NCBI RefSeq assembly: GCF_015706575.1
Contig: NW_024037053.1
Span: 3,472,001 to 3,536,000 of the forward strand
Reading direction: 5' to 3'
Length of the DNA: 64,000 bases
DNA from: Patiria miniata
Taxonomy: Eukaryota; Echinodermata; Asteroidea; Valvatida; Asterinidae
The notes beneath the pieces are model-generated. The model made no database searches. It had not been told where the DNA came from and saw only the letters and a program-made list of their open reading frames with translations. Shown piece after piece: positions 49,364 through 59,400 of the stretch (its first letter is position 1; each line of letters starts with the position of its first letter). The translations under genes were made by a program, and so were the position numbers.

Positions 49364-52300
49364 ATGACTTCGGAAACACTGCGGAGGAATAGGCAGGTGG
49401 ATCTGGACCAGCTTACGAAGGACTTCACGAAGTGGCAAGGGGTTTGTTAAAGTTTAATGGTTTTTTTTTTAATTTTAAAATTAGACTCGGTTTCGGTAGG
49501 CCGTAGGCTATTTACACACGTGAACGTGGCTACAAATTTTGTCACGGTTTGTTTATATTCTTTGGACTTTCGACATGTTCGAAATTTGGGGTTGGAGACC
49601 TTCCACTTACAATCTCGAAATGATTTAATGAGCAGCATAAGAGTTCAAGAACTTCTAAGTTCTAAACAAACCCTACTTAGTATAACTCCCGCCTTAATTC
49701 CCCCCCCCCCCCCAAAGGTATTAAATTGGAATCTTGGGGAAAGAAAGTACTTGTTACATAAATATGGATATTTTGGGAATTTCTCGGGACAATATAATAC
49801 GTAACAAATTTGAATAAATCTTGTGATGATTGATGTAACCTCACCATGGTAACAATTTTTCAGAAGCACCAAGATTTGGTCCTCCAAAACAGCAACTTGA
49901 ACCAGGAATTGAAGGACCTGCTAGATCAACGAGAACAGGACAGGATAGCAACAAAAGCTACCGAGGACGGTAACTCTTCCTTCATAGACCTTAGTTTCCC
50001 ATTTCATTAGAAATATTTTATTTTGGTTTCTTTTGTCTCTAATTGATTCTTACAGAATAATACAAGTTCTTATTTACCCCTAGCTGGATAGTTTTGTTCT
50101 TGGTGTGAGTTTTAAGCATGATTACTCTTTTCATTCTCACGTGGATATTAAACAGGCCCTATGTTATATTTTTTTCCATGATATTTGTCTTTTTTTTCTG
50201 TGCAGAGCTGAAGCAGCTCCGTGGGATCATAGGCAGCCTGCAAGACACCTTGGCCCAGAGATGTGACTTAGAAGGTAGCCCAGGTGTATTTTATAAAAAA
50301 ATAATAAGAATTACTTCAATTAAAAAAAAACACTTTCTTTTGATTTTGTTATTTGTCATCGTTGAAAAGGCATATTTGTTTTTGCAGATGAAAACAAGAG
50401 TCTTAAAGAAAAAGTTGACAGAATGGAGGAGAAAGTCAAAACCCTGAAAGAGGTGGGTAGAAGATTATTACAGAGACAAGAGATTTTTGTTCCATATATG
50501 CTCTAGAATTTGTCATTGTTTGACCATGAATGTCATGCATTATCTTCAAGTGATCGCCCTCCTTTTTTGTTTCGAAGGGAGGGGGTGGAGGGAAGGAAGG
50601 GGGAGGGGGGGGGGGGGTTGGCCGAGGTTTTGGGGTATTTACTATCCAATAATTTTTTTAAACAATATCCTGGACAACGGTTGCCAAACTAATTTCCTCC
50701 AAAAGAAGGCATACACTTTAATTTCAGTTTTCTCTATTTAATGGAAATGCTTAAAGATTTCTGACAGAGTTGTCACGTTGCCACAGTGAACTTTCCTCTT
50801 CCTTGATCTTCTTTGATATATATTATAGAGAACTAATCGGCCTGGGGTAATTATGGTTGACATTGTTTATTGCAAGGATTCAAGGGCGGATCCAGGGGGG
50901 GGGCCAAAGGGGGCCATGGCCCCCCCCAAAACGAAACCAATTTTTTTTTTTTTTATGTGACATCGCAATAAAGGCAGGCAATGAGTACACCACCATCTTT
51001 TCCTCAAAAAAACATTGGTTAAAGTGGTCAGAAATTGCCTCAGATCGCACCACAGAGCATCTAGAATCCAAAAAATTTTCGGGGCCCTTAAGCGGGCCCC
51101 GAAACCCACGCCGTAATTTTTTTGACCCACTTTTTGGGGGGACCAAAATTTTTTTTGGCCCCCTCCAAAATTGTGTTCTGGATCCGCCCTTGCAAGGATT
51201 ATTTATGTTTATCATATATTCAGGAAGGCCAGACAGCTCTCGTTGAAGTTGAGGCACGCTTGGAGCAAGTCCACTCGGAAGACAAGATGCAGATGCAAGA
51301 GGCTCATCACAAGCAAGTCAAGCAAAGTGAGATACCCACAGTCTCATCTTAAACATGCTTAAAAATCTGACATTTCTATGGCTAGATATTGACTCTGTGT
51401 CCTGATGAGCATCACTCAATGGTAAAAAAATGAAAAAAGAGCAACAATATCTTAAGGTATTTTAATTTTGGGAGCATCTTTCCAGAGTGTTGGGCACTTT
51501 TGAAACACAAGTTTGGTCTTCAATACAGACAAATTTTTATGGTGTCCCCACAAGTACAAAACAAGTATAGGGGTGTGTGAGTATTGTGAGAGGATAGGGG
51601 TCGTGCGACCTGGCTCATTTTAAAAGGGTCCGATAATTAGCAGCCTAGGTGCTCTTTCTCCTATTCACCTGCAGTGGAGGAGCAAGCTAGGGCCCTTCAG
51701 CAGGCGGTGAGAGACAAGTCGGCCGAGATCAAGCAGCTGCAACAACAGCTGGCTGAGGCTGAGAAGCACCGACAGACAGACATAGTCAAACTCAGACTGG
51801 AGGTAAGACTAGTAGACAGAAACTCTTGAAGAAACTTTGGATTTTGTAAAGTTGACGCACTAGTGATACTTTTGAGTATGTTGAAAATTAATCCCTTCAA
51901 AAACTTTTTATGGGGGGGGGGGTGTCTTGAAATTAGTCATACCTGAGTTAAAATCTCTAGCCATATTAAAAGTTAGGTTCATGATGAAAAATGACCAAAG
52001 TAATGCTTGTGTCACGGGACACTTGAGTGGCTTGTGAGTGGACTATGGCCTGGATGGACTTGTGATGGATTGGTGATGACTTGTGATGACTTGCGATAAG
52101 TTGTGATGATTTGTAATGACTTGTTGAAACTTGTGATTTTTCATGATTGACTTGGGATTGAGTTTTAGTTGATACTTGTGATGACTTGTGATGACCTGTG
52201 ACAACTTCCGATGACTTGTAATTGACTTATAATTGACTGTGAGTACTTGTGATGATTTGTGGTCATTTATGATGCCTTATGACAACTTGTGATTGACTTG

Positions 52301-53199
52301 TGATTGACCTGTGAGTACTTGTGATGACTTGTGATTGACTATTGATATGGCTTGTAATTAACTTTTGATTGTACTTGTGATAACTTGTAATTGACTTATG
52401 ACAACTTGTGATTAACTTATGATTGACTTGTGATTGACTTATGATTGTACTTGTGATTGTACTTGGGATTGACTTGTGATTGGCTTGTGATTGACCTGTG
52501 GTTGACTTGTGATGACTTGTGATGACTTGTGATTGACTTGTGATGACTTGTGACTGACTTGTGATTTACTTGTGATGGTTTGTGATTGTACTTGTGATGA
52601 TTTATGATGACTATATGTGACTTCGCAGTATGACGCCAAACTCCTGAAGTTACAGAGTGCTAGGAGTAGTCTCCAACGCAGCAGTGACAAGCCCAGCTCA
52701 GCCAGTAGCCTCATCTTCAGGGAGGTGCGTAAAGTATGGCAGCATTCAGATTGATCCTATAAATAATATTTTTTTCCGAATACACAGCATTCACTGAGCT
52801 GAAACTTCATCAGGTTAGTTGTTCAGCACCCTTCTTTAGATTTTGAGCACTTTTGTTGCTTCAAACGAACACAATGCACGAATGACAAATGATGGACGCT
52901 ACCTTTAACAATTTGATCTTTCTTGGGTACATTTTCCACTGAGTGACTGAGACTGAAGGGGGGAGGGGTCTGCCTGCCCCCCTCCCACTTCAGCATTGAG
53001 AATTTAAAAAGAAGGACAAACATTGTTTTGTGAGGGTTGAGTATGCTCATTTCGAAGTTTTCCAATCTCTTTACAGAAAATGCTGAATGCCCAGGCTGCG
53101 TCGGAGAGGGAGGTTTTGTCGCTGCGGCAGACAGTCGGCGAGCTCAAGAGAAAGCTGGATAACAGGCAACCACCTCCCAACGCTAAGCGTAAACACTGA
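49364..53199 (+). CDS. CCDC152: coiled-coil domain-containing protein 152 homologue, eight exons
   Basis: Exons are 49364-49441, 49864-49969, 50206-50274, 50388-50452, 51224-51326, 51675-51802, 52629-52724 and 53077-53199; they sum to 255 codons plus stop. The product is almost entirely heptad-rich coiled coil, with no signal peptide or membrane segment and a basic tail ending AKRKH. Several stretches match the human protein as I remember it: VDLDQLTKDF near residue 12, LRGIIGSLQDTL at 66-77, DIVKLRLEYDAKLLKLQ around 176-192, and a terminal REVLSLRQTVGELKRKL. Human CCDC152 is about the same length (254 residues as recalled). Its function is poorly known. The start is the only ATG before the first motif. 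A hAT MITE lies in intron 4 and a minisatellite in intron 6. In vertebrates the gene neighbours SELENOP, which is not in this window. Confidence 0.85.
50881..51192 (+). mobile_element. hAT-type MITE, copy 2
   Basis: The ends are CAAGGGCGGATCCAG and CTGGATCCGCCCTTG. The exact 8-bp target duplication CAAGGATT lies at 50873-50880 and 51193-51200. The interior matches copies 1 and 3 (GCAATAAAGGCAGGCA, TTAAAGTGGTCAGAAATTGC, ACCACAGAGCATCTAGAATC). It sits in CCDC152 intron 4 and ends 31 bp before exon 5. Confidence 0.93.
52015..52620. repeat. ACTTGTGATTG minisatellite in CCDC152 intron 6
   Basis: This is about 600 bp of 11-13 bp units (ACTTGTGATG, ACTTGTGATTG, ACTTATGATTG). It ends only about 8 bp before the exon 7 acceptor, so the branch point and pyrimidine tract for exon 7 must lie in or against the array. 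Serine/glutamine-rich open frames on the minus strand here are artefacts. Confidence 0.88.
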
Positions 53200-53558
53200 G
53201 TGCAAACCATATGGGCTGCTAAGCGGAACAAGATTGCTTAGCATATCTAATAAGCAAATATTGGCCGAGATCCACTGTTCGTGATAAAAGACTGTGCCAA
53301 GCAATGAATGGAATAAGGGCCCATGTGAGACCTCACTGTTTCATAGTTACTTTCCTTTTAGCTAGAAAACCCAAACTTTTTCCTACTTTTTTTGCTAACA
53401 AAGTTTCTTCCAAGAGTTCAAAAGAAGTTCATTCACCCAGAAAGATGAGTCTGCAGTTGCATATTTGCTATTTTGTTTAGTTGAGATCAAAGTTTACGAG
53501 TTCATGCATGATAAGAATGTTTGTTCAAGCGGAAATAGATATGAACTATTGCATTGGC
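53200..53558. other. CCDC152 3' flank
   Basis: This is a probable 3' UTR. No canonical AATAAA is close to the stop; GATAAA at about 53282 is a weak candidate and the first AATAAA is at 54360-54365. Confidence 0.35.
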
Positions 53559-54083
53559 TTAAAGGCAATATACAACATTTGCAAACATCCAAAAGCAAAC
53601 TACCAAATTGTGATAAAGTGCCTTACTTGACTGTAAGTCAATAATAGTCTCGAGCAACCTGTGGAATCACGGCACCTGGTGTACTGTCATTTTCAAGAAA
53701 AATGGAACGTTTGTATCAATTTCCAACGATGGTTGGCTGACCATCGTTGGAAAAAACAAATACTTTCAAATACTTCCCTTAATTTACCAAATTTAGTTGG
53801 TCCACATTTTGTTTCCAATCGGTTACATATCTGTGAACGGGTGCAAACCAGCTAGTCTGGTTCCCTTACCCGACAATTCCCTGACGTCTCTAAATTGCTT
53901 CGTTTTGTCTGGTCTCTGAATTAGGGTTAGGGAACCAGATTACAAGAACATAATTTTTTTCTTGGTTTTTCCAGCATCTTTGAACACAAAACTCGAAACT
54001 GGTCAGCGTAACAATATTTGCTACTAGCCCCCAAATCCATCCATTTCTGAAAATTACAGCAAAAGCAATCCCTTTTAATCTGA
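53559..54083 (+). mobile_element. TTAA-2 MITE-like element, copy 1
   Basis: The left end is TTAAAGGCAATATACAACAT and the right end CAATCCCTTTTAAT (decayed). It is related over about 520 bp to 58564-59096. It contains the hairpin CCAACGATGG..CCATCGTTGG near 53720 and a second inverted pair (GTCTGGTTCCCTTA and TTAGGGAACCAGAT). It is non-coding. Confidence 0.7.
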
Positions 54084-54274
54084 TCAAAGGCCTCAGAGTA
54101 TTTCTATTAACACTTGACTGTTGGCCATAGGATTGATACTCCGCTGTACATAGTTAATCCATTAGGTAATCAAGAAGTTGAAAATTTCAACATGTTGTTT
54201 TGCCGGCCATTCACTGTAAAAGCACTGTATGCTCTCATTGCTCGGTGCTTTCCGAGAACTTACAAGTTCACAAG

Positions 54275-54360
54275 TGTACTCGGGTGGGACTCGAACCCAC
54301 AACCTCCAATTGACTAGTGCAGATGTCTTACCAGACTAGTAGGTCGGCTGGCTGGTTCGA
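54275..54360 (-). mobile_element. tRNA-like sequence
   Basis: On the minus strand there is an A-box-like TACTAGTCTGGTAAGACA and the B-box GGTTCGAGTCC, about 85 bp in all. I could not draw a clean cloverleaf with a convincing anticodon arm, so a SINE head or tRNA pseudogene is more likely than a working tRNA gene. Confidence 0.45.
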
Positions 54361-54669
54361 ATAAAATATAACAGGCTGCACTCCATGAAAATTACTTTTG
54401 TGAACAGACAGAACAAGGGGCGAGACCCAATATTTAATTCCCTGAAATCCATCCAGAGCCAAGATGAAGTGATTGATCAAACGAAGCAAAATTATACATT
54501 TTTGTGGCCAGTATTTGAACATTTACTGTCATTAGGCACAAACAAAACCATGATATGTGTTATTAACCACACATTTTAATTACAATACATATTCAGGTAT
54601 CACATTAGTCTCATTAAAAAAAATTGCAATTTTAACAATTTTTAAAAAGTAGAAAGAAGCCACCAAAAT
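54361..54669. other. intergenic stretch, nothing recognised
   Basis: AT-rich and without a supported exon. It lies between CCDC152 and TLCD4, which converge. Confidence 0.5.
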
Positions 54670-55162
54670 AGGGGAATAAATGTGTAATTGGGAGGTATTA
54701 AACACTGTATTTAAGACCAGTTGGAGTCTGGATGATGATAATTACCCGAGCCGAATTCATAAATATCTTTTCGGTCAAAAAAAAAAATTAAAAAATCAAA
54801 ACTCTTCGGTCCACAAGAGTAAAAAAAGTAAACAAGTCAACAAAACACCCCTCAAAGGCCCTCTGGTAAACAGCTCCTTAAATGGAGATTGGCGCGTGTG
54901 TCGCGCGTACGTACTGCATGTTGTGTGAATTTAGGACTATGGAATACTGACTCGTAGTATTGCGCATGCTAACATGAGGATTGTGAACATTCAACCAATA
55001 AAACGGTGCTTGCAACGCATTTCATAGGAGTCCAAATTTCATGCGATACTGGAAAAGTGTTTAAGACCAGCCAGCCATGTCTTTATCAGCCATTTAAAAC
55101 GGGCCACGTGATGGGCTCTCGGCCATTAGGAATGGGTAAACTGTCTAAGGTAGTTATAAATA
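54670..55162 (-). repeat. CATAAATACCT foldback family, copy E
   Basis: Inverted orientation. It begins GGGGAATAAATGTGTAATTG and has TTAAGACCAGTTGGAGTCTG (half of the hairpin seen in copy B), GTGATGGGCTCTCGGCCATT, and ends near AGTTATAAATAA. Confidence 0.6.
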
Positions 55163-56492
55163 AATAATAAAAATTTGTAAGAATGTTCAAGACGATTGTT
55201 CAAATTCTTTTTTGGTATTTATGGATAGGAAAAAATATCCGATTAAAATATAAAAATGAATAAAACTGCTAAATACTGCTGATTAATATAATATAAACTA
55301 ATTTTACGGAACAGACACAAAAACTAAAAATGCACTCGCGGATGAACGGTTTTAGGCTTCCATTACACAATAATTTTTGCAACCGACAACAAAAGTTAAT
55401 TTTATCATTAATAATGTTATCTGTGATCAAATCTCAGGAGACATCATAAGAACCCCACGAAATATACAATGGTAAATTTTAATATTAAATACACTAACAG
55501 CACCTGAAAAATGTCAGTAGAAGTTCAAATCATTTATATACACTCCATGTCAAGGTATATAGGTCTGCATGCACGTGCACTCCACAGAATTGAGCAAAAT
55601 TTACAAGGCACACATCACATTTTTTATACAAAATATTTGTTCCGTCACTTTTAAGAGAAAATATAACTATCATTAAACTCTCCGAATCACATCCTTTTCA
55701 TGCAGAAAAACAACTTTGGGCATGCAAAGTTCCGACTAAATAAATTAGATTACAATATTTTGCATTCTCATAAGGAATAAAACAATCCTTCGCATTAATT
55801 ATATTGATTCTCAAAAAAGTCCAATATTTGATCAATTAAAAAAAATTAAAAAAAATTAGGCCATTTCTTTTTATTGCAATGTCGGAGTTTGGAGTTTTTA
55901 TTTCTAAACTGCTTCCTGTAATACATCACTAAAAACTTAAACTACGAATTGTAACAGCAAAAATGTACAACGGGTGGAAAAGACCGTACCATTTGTAAAA
56001 AGCTGTTTCAACTGCGTAGTGATATGTGCAATGTAACTAAGGAAGACATACGTTGGGAGAAACAAAAATCTATCACCGCGGTATATTTTAACCACTGATG
56101 CCTGTGTCAGACTTTTGCAATAAACCAATGACCAATGAAATAAAATATATTAAAAAACCAATCAAGGATATGAAGACTACAAAATTGTGGATGAAAAATT
56201 AACAACACGAGCTCTAAATATTGCCAAGACTATTTGTTACGTTTGCTGGACATAGTTGTGATCATTTTTGTCAAGTTGTAGAAAAAATTGTGTCCTCTAG
56301 TGCCTTCTAGTGAAGATAAACAGCGCCCTCTATGAACCAGGTGCAAACCATATGCGACTGTCTGAAATAAATACAGCTATTATACTGAAATACAGAATAC
56401 TTTCCAAGGAAATTTTACCCGCATCAAAACTGCTGAAGAACAAAAAATTAACACACCCCCCCCCCCCCCAAAAGAAAAGTAGCAGTGGTTAT
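55163..56492 (-). other. TLCD4 3' flank
   Basis: Very AT-rich and downstream of the TLCD4 stop. Candidate polyadenylation signals on the minus strand (plus-strand TTTATT) lie at about 55867 and 55895. A GCGCCCTC motif sits at 56323-56330. Confidence 0.4.
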
Positions 56493-59400
56493 CTATTCGC
56501 CCTTGACCCGATTTCGGACGGGCGCCCCTTTGGGTTTTGACGTTCCCCAGAGGGCCTTTCTGGCCCCATTGTACATCTTGCCACACCAGTAGAAGTTGAG
56601 GACGTCCATAATCATGCCGCTGGGAAGCCAAGCGATGATGAAGGAGAGCGGAAGCGTAGCGACGGCTCGGGACACGTCGTGATAGACGAAGACGTAATAC
56701 AAGGGAATGAAGGCAATGCGGCACAGGAAGAAAGTCGCGGTCATCATGAGGCCGTTGATGACGTACCACTTGTTGGATTTGTACTCGTGGACCGACATGA
56801 ACCATCTGAAACACATCAAGTAAGTAAAGTCTGTCATGAGCCAATGGAGCTCATCAGGCCCGCATTTATCTCCGGTTTCCTTGGCACGAAACGGCAGAGA
56901 ATATTTCTTTTACTCCTGGATGGGATGCTAGTCCATCGCAGGTTACTCCCCGGCTAATGCCGGTACCCATATATACTCCTGGGTGGTGAGAGGCAAGTGG
57001 GGGTGAAGTGGCTTGCCCAAGGACACGACATATGGCCAGCATATACAATCGAGAGAAGTCGCAGAAAAGAAAAAATGGATTTGAACCCCTGACCCTCTGA
57101 TCGTGGGTCACAAACCCTAACCACTAGGCCCCTCTGTCCCAAAAAACATGTAACTGTAGGTTACTTATGTTCCAATACACACTGTTTTGAGGGAAATTAA
57201 CGAGAAAACACTGGTTTAAAGATGACAGGTGATTGCAGCCATACAAATGCAAAGCAAGGTAGGATTTAGCATGGTACCACAAACGACCTGACTTTCAATT
57301 GCTACTGTCGCAAAGTTGGAAGTCTAGGATCTAACCCAAGGATACTACTTCCTTAGTACTACCAACTGGCTGTGAGTAAGCATGCTGAAAAAGAAAAAGT
57401 TAGCTGCTTTTACTTCCCGATCCGCTAAAAAATGGACGAATTAAAGAAGCTTTTTGGCTCAAAATTTTGTATGAAGTATAACTGTGTAATGACCCAAAAT
57501 GTAATTGTCCCTTGTTATTTCCCCCAAAAGGAGAAGTGTGCCGATTTGTGACGACTGCGATTTCTCATCAGAGAGTCTGAGGTTGGAGTCTAGCTGCATG
57601 CCATAAGTTGTGTCCTTGGGCAACCTGCTTTACCTCCACTTGTCTCTCTTTACTCTGGGGTTCAAATGTGCACCAGTTTTGTCATGAATTTTGAAAAAAG
57701 CTGTTTTGGGCTAGCATATTATCCACAGGGAACAGAACAATTCTCAGCTGTTTTATGCCACGAAAACTGTAAAAAGAACAAACAAAATTTCGAAAATAAC
57801 TCACCGTAGGTTGACAAAAAGGGTAGAGCACTCGGTCGTGATTCGATAATTTGCAAAGAAGGTCAGCACTCCATAGACCTGTACAATCGAGAGAAGTAAC
57901 AGGAAAGAAAAAATGTACTTTAGTCCGTGTGAAGGATATTAATATCATAGTTTTGAATGTTCATCTTGTTCTCTTTTTAAACTTCAGCCATTTGTATCCG
58001 GCTCTGGACAAGGGCGGATCCGGGATGGGGGGGGGGGGGAAGAGGGGGCAACGGGTGCCATGCCCCCCCTCCAAAAAAAACCGAACCCAATTTTTTTTTT
58101 AAGTAACGTTGCAATAAAGGCAGGCACTGCATACAACACCATCTTTTCCTCAAACAAATGTGGTTAAAGTGGTCAGAAATTGCCTCAGATCGCACCACAG
58201 AGCATCTAGAATCCCAACAAAATTTGGGGCCCTTGAAACGGGCCCGGAACCCCACGCCGTAATAGTTTGGAACCCCCAAAAATGGTGTTCTGAATTCGCC
58301 CTTGGCTCTGGACATCGGGGCAGGCATATTACCCTATCTGCTTTTTTTTCTGTAAATGTTTGATATTTAATAAGTTGTGAAACCTACCACGTTGTTCAGA
58401 AAAGGGTAGAGAACAACGAAGTGATGAATGAGATATTGCCAGGATTCACTCAGGGGAAACCACCTCAGCATGACTATCAGGTCTGAAAAGAAAAAACAGA
58501 AAAATGGGGAATGATTAAAAACACGTATATGAAACATCTGGTAACAACTGTTCACTTCGGCAGTTAAAGGGAATATACAACATTTGCAAACATCGAAAAA
58601 TATAACTACCAAGTTTTTACGAAATACCTTACTAGGATGTTGGTAAATGCCAGCCTAAAGCATCCTTTAAAATTATGGCACCTGGTGTCAAGTCATTTTC
58701 AAGAAAATTGTATTTTTGTATACATTTCCAACGGTGGTCGGCTGACCACCGTTAGAAAAACCTAACTATTTTTCAACTACTGCTCCAAATTTACAATTTT
58801 TCTCGGTCCAAATTTTGTTTGCTATTGGTTACATGTTCATGATCGGGTGCAGGCCAGCTAGACTGGTTCCCTTACCTTACAATTTTCTGACATCTATAAA
58901 TTGATCCATTTTATCTTTAGTGGAGTCAGGGAACCAGACTACTTAAATATTTTTGTTTTTCTTGGTTTTTCAAGCATTTTCATAACACAAAACTTCAAAC
59001 TTGTCAGTTAAACAATATTTGATCTATTACACTAACCCCTCAAATAGTTCATTTCTGAAAATTGCAGCAAAAGCCAATGATGTATATTCCCTTTAAGTTT
59101 TAAAATTTGGATTTTTTTAAAATTTGGATTTTTTTATAAATCTGCAAGCCAATAAATCAATATAGACTAGCGAGTGTTTGGTACTCAGATGTTAAAATGA
59201 AAAGTGAATAGTATGTAAACACTGGCAATCGTGGACCCACGACCAAAGGGTTAGGGCACAAACAATATGTCCACGATTGACCGAACGTCGTCGATTGAAA
59301 TTCGTGAACAAAACCAATGAGAGCTGTTGCTAAAAAGTTTCAGTACAAACAAAGGAATGAGGATAAGGTGCAACTGGGGTTCCACGATTGCCAGTGTTTA

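Noticed and set aside
52439..52714. Serine/glutamine-rich minus-strand open frame
   Set aside because: It is made by the ACTTGTGATTG array and CCDC152 exon 7 read backwards.
53925..53945. Telomere-like TTAGGGTTAGGG
   Set aside because: Only two units, and they are part of the TTAA-2 element's inverted pair.
54275..54360. Functional tRNA gene on the minus strand
   Set aside because: Promoter boxes are good, but the anticodon stem is not convincing by eye. A tRNA-prediction program would decide this.
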